Assembly: GCA_030587525.1 (NCBI GenBank)
Contig: JAUQYW010000086.1
Span: 1 to 38,259, forward strand
From: Candidatus Sigynarchaeota archaeon
GTDB lineage: Archaea > Asgardarchaeota > Lokiarchaeia > Sigynarchaeales > Sigynarchaeaceae
Length of the DNA: 38,259 bases
Reading direction: 5' to 3'
How positions within the stretch are numbered: the stretch's first letter is position 1; each line of letters starts with the position of its first letter. The notes below the pieces were generated by a model. The model did no database searches. It saw only the letters and a list, made by a program, of their open reading frames with translations, and was not told the origin of the DNA. Below, one piece after another: positions 1 to 9,400 of the stretch. The position numbers and the translations under genes were made by a program.

Positions 1-412
1 CGATGAAGATCGCATAGAAAGAAACGACTGTCGTCTGCATAAGGCCCGTAAAGGCCTGATACCAGATGAACCATTGGATATATAATAACATGTTCTTAGG
101 ATTCTTGATCCGGGCTTCCGCGATGAAGCGATCCATGGTCATGTGCGTGCCGAGGTCCATGACCGTGAAAAATAGCCCGAAGATACCGCCCGTGAGGTTG
201 CGGTATCCATTTGATTCCGGGTACGGGTAGAAAATGTTCACGAAGACGCCCGTTAAAAAGATGCCAAGTAACAAGCTGATTAACGTGAACAAGAGATTAT
301 AGTAAAATCCTGCTATAGGCTTGTGAAAACCCACCTTGTTCCAGAGGTCATTAACATTTTCCGTGGATTGCTCGCGTGATGGCTCTCGTGCGTTGAGATT
401 CCCTTCATCCAT
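1..412 (-). CDS. Partial polytopic membrane protein, flippase-like (paralogue of the 4580-6466 gene)
   Basis: An open frame on the minus strand runs from an ATG at 412-410 off the left edge of the window, giving about 137 N-terminal residues. The translation is strikingly close to the N-terminus of the 4580-6466 protein. The segments FYPYPESNGYRN, GGIFGLFFTVMDLGTHMTMD and RFIAEARIKNP are essentially identical, while the first 25 residues differ. It contains at least two hydrophobic membrane segments (about residues 37-62 and 115-137). A TATA-like element at 435-442 sits about 26 bases before the ATG, so a leaderless transcript is likely. By analogy with its paralogue it may belong to the MOP (Wzx/MATE-like) flippase superfamily. 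That assignment rests on general appearance, not on a diagnostic motif. The gene is incomplete only because the window ends. Confidence 0.85.
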   Translation of the reverse strand, partial: MDEGNLNAREPSREQSTENVNDLWNKVGFHKPIAGFYYNLLFTLISLLLGIFLTGVFVNIFYPYPESNGYRNLTGGIFGLFFTVMDLGTHMTMDRFIAEARIKNPKNMLLYIQWFIWYQAFTGLMQTTVVSFYAIFI

Positions 413-434
413 GCGTTCTTATTTGCTTTGAAAG

Positions 435-442
435 TTTAAATA
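435..442 (-). promoter_or_regulatory. TATA-like box for the leftmost membrane-protein gene
   Basis: The minus strand reads TATTTAAA, centred about 26 bases upstream of the ATG at 412. This is the spacing expected for an archaeal TATA box driving a leaderless mRNA. Confidence 0.45.
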
Positions 443-663
443 CGTGAAATAATGAAGTGCTGGGTGGGAAAAAACATACTCTAACAAGGGATAAGAAGAA
501 AAATATTTTTCAAGGCAGCAAAGAAATACTATAGATAATAAAATGCCCTTTTTTTTCTCCATGGGGGTATGAAATGAGGTCATTGCGAAGAAAGGAGCGC
601 ACCAAATCAAGTTCTTTCCAATAAACCATTGAATCTTTCATTAAATCATAACAAGGCGAAATT
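443..663. other. Divergent AT-rich intergenic region
   Basis: This AT-rich spacer separates two divergent genes. A TATA-like CATTAAAT at about 635-642 lies some 25 bases before the ATG at 664, again consistent with leaderless transcription. I see no credible gene here. Confidence 0.4.
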
Positions 664-2562
664 ATGCACAAAATTTTGACCGAATTTATTCATTCGATAA
701 AATCACAAAAGATAATCCCTTTTCTCGCTTTCTTCCTCTTGATCGGGGCTATCCTCCCATTATTATTGGTAATAAGCGAGCAAGAAACCTATGAGTGCAG
801 AATTGAAGGAAATGGGGAAATTCAAGGAAATATACCTGTTGCCTCTCAGAATCTCGAATGGACGGACAACGGAATTGCCATTTGTACTGCAGCTCTTGAA
901 CAAAGAGATTGTCAGATCATCGGCGATATGAATGGTGGCGCAATCATTACATGGGTTGATGGCAGAAATGGTAATTTGGACATTTATGCCCAACATGTTA
1001 ACTCCACAGGCACAACCCAATGGTATAACAACGGGATCGTCATCTGTAATTATGCAGCGAATCAATTTGCCCCGCAATTAGTGAGCGATGGATCCGGGGG
1101 CGTGATTATTACTTGGCAAGACGAGCGGCCGGGAGCTTCGGAGGATGATATATACGCCCAACGCGTTAACTCAACGGGAACCACCTTATGGGGTGCCAAC
1201 GGAGTTAGCGTCTGCACAACTTCGTTTTCTCAAATTAATCCGCAACTGGTGAGTGATGGAAATGGTGGCGCAATCATTGTTTGGGCAAATTCTAACGCAG
1301 CTATCTACGCTCAGCGGATTAATGCCGATGGGGACAGCCTGTGGACAAGCAATGGCGTTTTAATCGAAACCACCGATTTCATGCAGTATATACGCAATCC
1401 TCAACTTGCGAGCGATGGAAACGGAGGCGCGATAATTTCCTTTGAAAAAGATCCCGGAATCGGGGATTATGAACTCTACGCCCAGCACATCGACTCTGCA
1501 GGAACCCTTCAATGGGTGATGCCCAGTACTATCTGCATGTCATCAAGCGATAAAAGCGGTCACCACATCGTGAGTGATGGCAACGGTGGCGCGATCGTGA
1601 GCTGGCAAGATACGAGAGCGGGAGACAGCAACATCTACGCTGAACGTGTCGATGGTTCAGGGGTTCTCCGGTGGATTGCCGACGGGTACACGATCTGCGG
1701 TGATGCGGACGAGCAGACTAACGCACAACTCATCAGCGATGGAAATGGTGGCGCAATTATTGCATGGAACGATGAAAGAGGATTTTATCCTGCCATCTAT
1801 GCACAGCGAGTTAATGCAGGGGGAACCCGCCAGTGGGCGTCAAATGGGATTCCCGTCTCCCTTCAATCTTTCGGATTAAAATATCCGCAAATCGCGAGCG
1901 ACGGCAACTGCGGTGCAATCATAACGTGGAACGGGAGTTCTGACGTTTTCGCACGGCGAGTCGAATCTACAGGAATCCTCGGGTGGGGTTTCACCGTGTG
2001 TTCTGCTGCGAACACACAACGAATGCCCCAGGTCGCGAGCGACGGAACTGGCGGTGCTATCATTGTCTGGCAAGATTATCGGAGCAGTAGTAATTACGAC
2101 ATCTATGCCCAGCGGGTGTCAAATAGTCCCCCCGCTGTAAATCATCCAGATGATATAATCACCTCTACTTCTGGCATGAGCACGATCGCTTGGATCCTGA
2201 CAGACGACCAAGGACCGGGAGAATACCGTGTTATCGCTACTGACACGATGGGCACGCGTTATACGGTGATAGATTGGACATCATGGACGGATTCAGTCTC
2301 CGTAGAAATCCCTATTAACCGCATGACGATGGGACAGTTCACGTATACCATTGAATACACCGACGACCAAGGCGTGGCGGGACTGTCAGATTCGGTTCTC
2401 GTGACTATATTGCCTGATCCTGTCACGGCAATCCTATTAGTATCGATGGCCATCGTAATTGTGGTGTTCGTGCTTGGTTGGTGGCGATTAAAACGTAGAA
2501 TAGCCAAGCTGGAACAAACCCTCGGGCCACCAAAGAAGGTCGCAGGGAACCAGCGGACTTGA
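664..2562 (+). CDS. Secreted, membrane-anchored surface protein with eight propeller-like repeats
   Basis: The 632-residue product has an N-terminal hydrophobic signal/anchor (about residues 18-40). Eight degenerate repeats follow, roughly residues 55-490, each of about 50 residues. Each repeat has a core like SDGNGGAIITW, then D(I/E)YAQR(V/I)N, then a turn such as GTTLWxxNGV. Similar repeats are common in bacterial secreted proteins and are thought to form beta-propeller blades. An Ig-like domain (about 495-590) and a C-terminal transmembrane helix (about 594-615) with a basic cytoplasmic tail follow. The protein is probably displayed outside the cell and may take part in adhesion or binding; no catalytic motif is visible. 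The start codon lies about 25 bases after a TATA-like element. The next gene downstream is separated by a T-tract at about 2651-2659. Confidence 0.85.
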   Translation: MHKILTEFIHSIKSQKIIPFLAFFLLIGAILPLLLVISEQETYECRIEGNGEIQGNIPVASQNLEWTDNGIAICTAALEQRDCQIIGDMNGGAIITWVDGRNGNLDIYAQHVNSTGTTQWYNNGIVICNYAANQFAPQLVSDGSGGVIITWQDERPGASEDDIYAQRVNSTGTTLWGANGVSVCTTSFSQINPQLVSDGNGGAIIVWANSNAAIYAQRINADGDSLWTSNGVLIETTDFMQYIRNPQLASDGNGGAIISFEKDPGIGDYELYAQHIDSAGTLQWVMPSTICMSSSDKSGHHIVSDGNGGAIVSWQDTRAGDSNIYAERVDGSGVLRWIADGYTICGDADEQTNAQLISDGNGGAIIAWNDERGFYPAIYAQRVNAGGTRQWASNGIPVSLQSFGLKYPQIASDGNCGAIITWNGSSDVFARRVESTGILGWGFTVCSAANTQRMPQVASDGTGGAIIVWQDYRSSSNYDIYAQRVSNSPPAVNHPDDIITSTSGMSTIAWILTDDQGPGEYRVIATDTMGTRYTVIDWTSWTDSVSVEIPINRMTMGQFTYTIEYTDDQGVAGLSDSVLVTILPDPVTAILLVSMAIVIVVFVLGWWRLKRRIAKLEQTLGPPKKVAGNQRT

Positions 2563-2650
2563 AGAACAAAGAACCTCCAGCAATAAAACATCCAAAAAAG
2601 TAAGATTCTGCGGTGGCGTTTGTAATCTGATCTACGCAGTCGGTATTTGT

Positions 2651-2659
2651 AATCCTTTT
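2651..2659 (+). terminator. T-tract terminator after the propeller-repeat gene
   Basis: A run of seven T after CC lies about 90 bases past the stop at 2562, in the form of an archaeal oligo-T terminator. No strong hairpin precedes it. Confidence 0.35.
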
Positions 2660-2790
2660 TTTATCCCTTTCCCCCACATCCGGGTGAGACGCTTTGAGCT
2701 TCTCTGGATCGCCCCTAGGAACCAGCCGCGATGGACGCCGCAAAAACAGATGCGCTGCTTTTAATGTCCTAGATATGCATGGAGTGATCG

Positions 2791-3360
2791 GTGATTATCG
2801 CGAGGATAGTAGACTGGCTCAAGAACGACCACAAGATCCATCTCATCGAGCGTTCCGAGACCCGCCTCATCGTCGAGGCGGGCACCAGCGTTAGCACGAA
2901 TGCGTGGGCATTACCGATCATGCTACTCGTCATGGGTATTCCTTTGCTTTTTCTCGCGTTGCTCGTGATCCCGCCATCGAATGACCAGGGACTCCTCATA
3001 TACACATGCATCATCATGGTTTCACTCGCGGTGTTCATGATATGGTATATATTGCGGCGATATGCCATGGTGACCATCTTCTTCGCTGACAAGCCGAACG
3101 GCGAGGTGTTCATCCTCCGTGAGTATGTGCGCGACACGCAATCTATCGTCGTGGCGAGCAAGATCGGGTCGATAACGGGTCTCTCGCTTGAACATCATCC
3201 AAGGTATAAGCAAAGCCCGGCGCACGATACCTTGTTCATCCACTTCTCGGACCGGCATGCGTTCAAGCTCTGCGATCTGCCCGACGAGCCTGTGGACAGG
3301 CTCAAGAAAGCCCTGGAAACATTCCTCGGCATCCAAGGAGGACCCGGTGATCGAACGTGA
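2791..3360 (+). CDS. Small two-helix membrane protein of unknown function
   Basis: The 189-residue product has a short cytoplasmic N-terminus. Two close hydrophobic helices (about residues 40-62 and 67-89) follow, then a soluble C-terminal half with alternating strands. That layout resembles photosystem-assembly/PH-like membrane proteins, but no family could be assigned. The start is a GTG preceded by GGAGTGAT at 2781-2788, a good ribosome binding site. The stop codon overlaps the GTG of the next gene in a GTGA arrangement (3357-3360), so the two are almost certainly co-translated. The partner is also a membrane protein, and a joint complex is plausible but unproven. Confidence 0.75.
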   Translation: MIIARIVDWLKNDHKIHLIERSETRLIVEAGTSVSTNAWALPIMLLVMGIPLLFLALLVIPPSNDQGLLIYTCIIMVSLAVFMIWYILRRYAMVTIFFADKPNGEVFILREYVRDTQSIVVASKIGSITGLSLEHHPRYKQSPAHDTLFIHFSDRHAFKLCDLPDEPVDRLKKALETFLGIQGGPGDRT

Positions 3361-4319
3361 AAGGACAAGAGAATTGGTATCCAGGATACGGGAAATCGTG
3401 GTTCGGCCGGCTGGCCATTGCGAGCGTAATGATAATGCTAGCTGCGACGGTCATCCCGGTTTTTTTCGTCTTTCATGACTATCCTGGCTTGCCGTGGTGG
3501 GATTTCTTTATCATCTTGCCCGGTATCGAGATGCTCGTCCTTCCCGCGGGGCTCGTGATGGATTATTATGATTTCGGGAACACGAGAAGCCTCAAGTCAC
3601 CGCAGAAACGGGCCCAAATAAAGGCCACGTTCGTGCTCTTATCCGTGGTCGCAGGAATATCGGTCGCGGGGGCTATCCATACCGAGCAAGAGATCGCCCG
3701 GGCAGGATCGCCGGCGTATCTGGTTGACAACCAGGTTATCGTGATGCAACCATTACACCAATGGCTTAATTACACGTTTCCGGATATACAAGGTGACGAT
3801 CTGCGGGTCTCGATCCATTGCGAGGCAATCACTAATTGCGACGAAATAGCAATCGTCAACATGACATGGGCAATCTATCAAAGCGGGATGTTGGTGAAGC
3901 GCATCGACGCATATGACAATGGATCGATAGATTGCGAATTGCGTAATGCGGTACAAGGAAGCCATGCAGACGCGTATTATAACATCCAGGGCTTCGATCC
4001 TACCTTGATGCACAACATTTCCATCGAGATCGAAGCATTCCACGTCCCGACAAACCGGGTGGAGCAAGTAAGCATTATAATCTATGATATGACGCTATTC
4101 ACCAGGCTCTGGCTGAATCAGAACAATCTCCGAACACACTTTTACTTGCCCCTGGGTTTCAGCATTGCGGGCATAGTTGCCGGGGCTATCTTTGCTGAAA
4201 AGCAAGTACTGCTCGAGCGCGGGGCGCAAGAACGCTCGATGAGGGGAAAGGAACAAAACAAGGAACGCGCTGCAAAGATTGCGAAGCGCATTGAGCTCTG
4301 GAAGCGATCGCGTGTATGA
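3357..4319 (+). CDS. Membrane protein with extracytoplasmic domain and basic C-terminal coiled region
   Basis: The 320-residue product starts at a GTG overlapping the stop of the preceding gene by four bases. Hydrophobic segments lie at about residues 19-40, 47-66 and 90-108. A predicted extracytoplasmic beta-rich domain with several N-x-S/T sites (about 112-258) follows. A further transmembrane helix (about 263-282) leads into a charged, helical, Lys/Arg/Glu-rich tail of about 38 residues. No family was recognised. Tight coupling to the upstream membrane gene and placement between two flippase-like paralogues suggest an envelope role. After the stop, 260 bases precede the next gene, and I see no further coding sequence in them. 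Confidence 0.75.
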   Translation: MKGQENWYPGYGKSWFGRLAIASVMIMLAATVIPVFFVFHDYPGLPWWDFFIILPGIEMLVLPAGLVMDYYDFGNTRSLKSPQKRAQIKATFVLLSVVAGISVAGAIHTEQEIARAGSPAYLVDNQVIVMQPLHQWLNYTFPDIQGDDLRVSIHCEAITNCDEIAIVNMTWAIYQSGMLVKRIDAYDNGSIDCELRNAVQGSHADAYYNIQGFDPTLMHNISIEIEAFHVPTNRVEQVSIIIYDMTLFTRLWLNQNNLRTHFYLPLGFSIAGIVAGAIFAEKQVLLERGAQERSMRGKEQNKERAAKIAKRIELWKRSRV

Positions 4320-4579
4320 ACGTGAACGAAACCAATCCAGTAGAGCTTCCGCAAAAGCATTTTTTCCAGATTGTTGCCATTGGCTATTGTGGTTCTAAAT
4401 TTGCTTTGAACCAATTCACGGTTCTTGACCTCTTTCATAATTGCTGAACCTACCAAGGAATGATCCAAGAAAGATGAAAGACTGAATATAATGTAGGATG
4501 TTCCTTCGATTCGTGATCCTCATTTCTTCCATTTGGAGATTAGTAGAAAAATAATAACTGTAGTAGTAGAATAAGATCT

Positions 4580-6466
4580 ATGGCTGATGAAAAATCCTTC
4601 GATTTTCACGCTTCGAAAGAAGATTCAACAAAGAGCGTCAATGAGCTGTGGGACAAAATAGGGTTTCACCGGCCTCTAGCGGGCTTCTATTATAACCTCA
4701 TTTTTTCGCTGATCAGCATGATAATCGGTCTTTTCATCAGCGGGGTTATCGTGAATATTTTTTACCCGTACCCGGAGTCGAATGGATATCGCAACGTCAC
4801 GGGCGGAATCTTCGGGCTCTTCTTCACGGTCATGGACCTCGGTACGCACATGACGATGGATCGTTTTATCGCCGAAGCTCGTATAAAAAACCCGCAGAAG
4901 ATGCTACACTACATACAATATTTTATTTGGTACCAATGTTGGACAGGCTTGATGCAAACAACTGTTGTGTCGATATATGCAATTTTCATTGTCCCGCAGA
5001 CGACCCTTTCCTATGGTATTTGGCTCATGCTCATCGTTGCCACGTATCAATACCCGGGTTATCTTGGCGTGTTCGGTGGTGTCCTCGGGTCATTGCAACA
5101 ATACAACAGGACCGCCATCCTCGGTTTCATATGTGGCGAGGGCTTCCAGCGCCTCACAGAATTGACCTTCGTGTTCCTCGGGCGCATCTGGGGCATGAAC
5201 ACGCCCGCGATCGGCGAGATCATGGGCATCGCCATCGGCGCGTGCATCGGCGTGTACATCGACGACTTTTTTGCAATGTGGTTATCGGCTTGGTTTTTCA
5301 CGAAGGCTATGATAAAAGATGGTATCCGGGCAAGGGATTGCTTTCGCGTGGGATTCGATTGGGCAATGATCAAGGAATGCGTGACCTTCGGCATCAAGAC
5401 CGGTGCGTGGAGCCTCATCGGCGTGTTCACGGGCCAGGTAATCCTCTGGATCAACATCATCTTCATCCCGCAATACGCGACGTTTTCGAGCTTGTGCGGC
5501 CTCGCGAGCGGCATCAGTGGCTTTGTCAACTGGGGCGGCGTGAGCGCACCGACCCCCCTCATCGCCGAAGCCTTCTTGAACGGGAAGAAAAAACTCACGC
5601 AATATTATTTCGCACAATCGCTGAGATATATAGTAATATTCCAAATGTTATTCCTCCCGTCGATCCTCACCGTGTACCTGGTCTTGAACAAGTTCTTCGT
5701 CGCCTTCAACATGGTCAATTACCTCCCGGCACTTCCATTCTTCTTCTCGACCCTCATCCGCAACTTCCAGCAGCCCTACACGAGCTTCGCGGATTCCATC
5801 CAGCTCGGCACGAACCATCCCACCTTCCTGATGTGGCTCAGGGGCTCGGAAGAAATGCTCAAGATCTTCTTCAACTTGCTATGGATCGTGTGGCTCCAAT
5901 TGCCCGCGAAATATGGACTGGCCGCGCTCGTCTGGATCATCCCGTGCGGCGAGTACCCGGCCATCATGTACAAGACGATATTGTCGTATCTCTTCACGCA
6001 CAGGAAAGTCGTGAAGATCAAGGTGGCCTGGTGGCAGACCATGGCCGCCCCGGTCATGTCGGGCATGATCATGTTCGGAGCGCTCCTCGCGATGCTGTTT
6101 TTCATATTCAACCCGATCGATGCAGCGCTCGGCTTCTATCCTGCCATCGGCATCGCGCTCGGTGTCCTCCTACTATTGCTACTCTTCGGGTACTTGCCGC
6201 TCACGGCGTTGCTCGGTGCATGGGACACGAACAGCTTGCGTGATTTCAAGAATGCCGCCCGCATGAGCGGCCCGAGCAAGTGGTTCGTGTGGCCCATGTA
6301 CGTGTTGACCGAGAAAGTGTGCAAAAAGAGCCCGATGTTCAACAAATATGCACTCGAGGCCGACGAAGCCATCGCCGAGGCGCGGGAGCTTCTCACCTTG
6401 AAGGAAGCTAACATCGCGATCAAGTACAAGGGGGATCATAACGTTCAGGATCAAGCATCGAAGTGA
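4580..6466 (+). CDS. Large polytopic membrane protein, flippase-like (MOP superfamily candidate)
   Basis: The 628-residue protein has about 12-14 hydrophobic segments spread from residue 30 to 560 and a charged cytoplasmic tail of roughly 60 residues. The N-terminal part contains a segment resembling the region of Wzx/MATE-type flippases in which a glycine-rich helix leads to a conserved R-F-x-A-E (DLGTHMTMDRFIAEAR, about residues 91-106). It could therefore move lipid-linked sugars or other lipids across the membrane. The family call is tentative. The close paralogue at 1-412 shows that this family is duplicated here. An A/T-rich element at about 4545-4556 lies near the position expected for a TATA box. 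The gene ends ten bases from the convergent CARDB gene. Confidence 0.8.
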   Translation: MADEKSFDFHASKEDSTKSVNELWDKIGFHRPLAGFYYNLIFSLISMIIGLFISGVIVNIFYPYPESNGYRNVTGGIFGLFFTVMDLGTHMTMDRFIAEARIKNPQKMLHYIQYFIWYQCWTGLMQTTVVSIYAIFIVPQTTLSYGIWLMLIVATYQYPGYLGVFGGVLGSLQQYNRTAILGFICGEGFQRLTELTFVFLGRIWGMNTPAIGEIMGIAIGACIGVYIDDFFAMWLSAWFFTKAMIKDGIRARDCFRVGFDWAMIKECVTFGIKTGAWSLIGVFTGQVILWINIIFIPQYATFSSLCGLASGISGFVNWGGVSAPTPLIAEAFLNGKKKLTQYYFAQSLRYIVIFQMLFLPSILTVYLVLNKFFVAFNMVNYLPALPFFFSTLIRNFQQPYTSFADSIQLGTNHPTFLMWLRGSEEMLKIFFNLLWIVWLQLPAKYGLAALVWIIPCGEYPAIMYKTILSYLFTHRKVVKIKVAWWQTMAAPVMSGMIMFGALLAMLFFIFNPIDAALGFYPAIGIALGVLLLLLLFGYLPLTALLGAWDTNSLRDFKNAARMSGPSKWFVWPMYVLTEKVCKKSPMFNKYALEADEAIAEARELLTLKEANIAIKYKGDHNVQDQASK

Positions 6467-6476
6467 ACGTTCATTA

Positions 6477-9400
6477 TCAAGCCTCGACCCAGTCACGCTT
6501 GGTTTTTTTCTTCTTCAGACGAGATGCAATCACCGCACCCCCGATCAGGAATACACCGAGCAGCGACGTGATCGTTACCACGCCTTGTCGCGACATGATC
6601 GCGACCACGGTTATTTTCCCCACGAAAGTACTGGTGAGGCCATCATCATCATGGACGACCAGCGTGATCGTGTATTCACCGGGCTCGACATATGTATGGG
6701 TGGCATTTTGCATCGTGGAGTTGGTGCCATCGCCGAAATTCCAAAACCAGGAACAAACCTCGCCATCCGGGTCATGGGATAAATCCGTGATATACACCAA
6801 CTCATTAATCTGCAACCTGCTTGAAACAAAGGTGAACGCCGCTATCGGGGGCTGGAGCGCAATGACTTGGATATCGAGAGATATGCTGCTTGAATTGCTG
6901 AAGGTTCTATTAGAAAGCAATTCTACCGCCGTCCAGTTAAAATAAATAGCAAAATATGCATTCTCGGCAGATGGTCGTATCGTGATCGTGAATGTTTGCG
7001 TTATTGAGCAACCCGGATGGACAAGAACCGCGGCTGGATCGCTGATTGATGCAATGCCGTTGTAATTCCCGAAATTCACCGAGCCATCGACCACCGCGAC
7101 GGATCGACTCCCGTCCATATTATGATATGTTATTTGTATAGTAAACGAAGAATTCGCACGATATGGTCGATCACCATTAATGCATACGATGCTAGTAACA
7201 GATATTACTGTCACATTTTCCTCAGCTTGAACATAGATAGATAACGGCCCAGAGATGATATCGAGGGGTTGCGAAGCGTTGTTTATGCCCGTGAAATGCG
7301 CAGCTATAGTAACCGCTCCCGTCGGCGCATTACCGGCAATGCGCACGATGAAATAAAAATCCGTCGATGACCTCGCTGGCATAGTGATGCCCGTGTACGT
7401 CGTGTTTGCCGTGAAACCGGTTGTACGATTGAACTCGATCGATAATGTGCCATTTCCAATGGTGTAGGGATAGATGTCTGCTGAGATGGTAACCAAGATA
7501 GCAAGTGCCTCTCCCTGCGAATAATTTTCGCGGGTGTCGAGTTTCATTATCGAAATCATAGGTGCACACGATTGCACCACGATATCCAGGTCGTTGGCAC
7601 CGGACGTCGCAGATCGGGAATTGCCCGTGATTTCCTCCGTGCCGGCTGTGGTCGCGTCGATGGTGACCGGTCCCAGTGTTGCTGCTTGCTCGAGAGTTAT
7701 GGTGAGCTCGGTATAGGCAGAACCACGTGCTAGCACCATCACGGGCGTTCCAAGGGCAGTTGCCGATAGGCCTGAGGCGCCGTTGAAATCAACAACGATC
7801 GAATCCATTATTGCATCGAGCTGCCCGGTGTTGGCCAAATTGACCCGGACGATGAACGTGGTGCCTTGCACGTAGGTGCCCGTTCCAGAACGGTACTGGA
7901 TCGATGTTATGTTCAAGACCGCGGGACACCGGTTCAAGATCCGAAGGGGCATACCGGCGCCGTTGTCGACCATAACAGCACCACCGCTGGTTCTACCAGC
8001 GAAGTTAGCATCGATCAGGACATGTCCATACGGCGCATTTCCCGTTATGGACACGTTGAAATTTACGTTCCGAATCGTGTATGCAAGAAAATTCGTGATG
8101 AAGACACTCGCCGGAGTCGTCACGTAGCCGGTAGCATTAAAGGTAAACGTGACAGTTCCGTTTACGAAGTCAAGACTTTGGAAATTAGTGAGCCTCACGC
8201 GCAACAGCATTAATGACGTGCGCGTGTAATGTTGATCCACGCCGTTTAAATCGATGATTCTATCAACAATACTACATCCACCACCGATCTCAAGTGCATA
8301 AATTCTGCTCGCTATTAGGACCGATCCCGAGTATTCTTCCAAACCACATGCATTGCCCGTGAAATCGATCATTCCATCAGAACCATATAAGATGTTTATG
8401 AAGAAGTCAAAATTCTGCGTCGATCCCGCCGCCAACGAGCTGTTGTAACTACTCACGTTCGTCGTGAAACTTCCCGGTACCGCAACACCAAACGTCATGT
8501 AAACATTCATCGTGTTGATCTTTACGTCTCCCGTGTTTTGCACGACGAAGCGCAGCACAAAACTCTCGCCGTGCGCATAAGGCTGCGTACCGGTGAGATC
8601 AATCACATTCGACACGGCAAGCATTGCGTGCGCCCTGATATTCAATTGCAAACTCCCGCCGGAACCGTAGAATGACCGGCCCGAGATCGCCTCTGTTGCC
8701 GTCCAGTCGCACGACACCATCACCGCCGACGTCATCGCCGACTCGCTGATCGTCACGTTATATACTTGAATACTCGTGCCGCTCGCCACAACCATCACCG
8801 CCGCTGGATTCGTTTGTCCCGCTATGCCGCCATAACCACCGAAAGTCAGCATGCCATCGACCGTCGCCGCCATCCCGCCTGTGTTGCTATAGATCACATT
8901 CACCGTAAACCACCCACCCGCAACGTATGTACCGTTTCCGGATGTGGTCACGATGCTGGTAACAGAGATACATGCTGGTGTTAGGACTCCAACGAGGACC
9001 TGGTCTATCGGCGTGTCGCCGTTGATCGCTCGCATCGTGATATCCTCGTAACCGCTCCACGTCACATGGATGTCGACCGATGCGTTCGTCGCCGCTCCAG
9101 CCGCGATGGTCACCGTGAATTGCTGGGTGGCGGTGCCTCCCGCGCTTACATGCATCGCTACCGGGTTATTCCATGACAAGCCTGTATAAGTTCCATCATC
9201 CAGCATTGCATCCATCGTTGCACCATAGCCCATCTCATTGTTGAACGTGACAGTGAGCGTGAAGCTCGTACCGGCCACGAACGGGCTGCTAGGTGCCACA
9301 GCAAGGCTCGTGATGCCGCGGGAGCCGCATCCGACCGAGATCAAAATCGAGTCCACCGGCGTATCGCCGCTGATCGCGCGGCCCGAGATCGCCTCTGTAC

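Noticed and set aside
4927..6243. 438-codon overlapping frame inside the flippase-like gene
   Set aside because: It is His/Arg-rich, out of frame and has no family features; it is a shadow of the membrane-protein gene.
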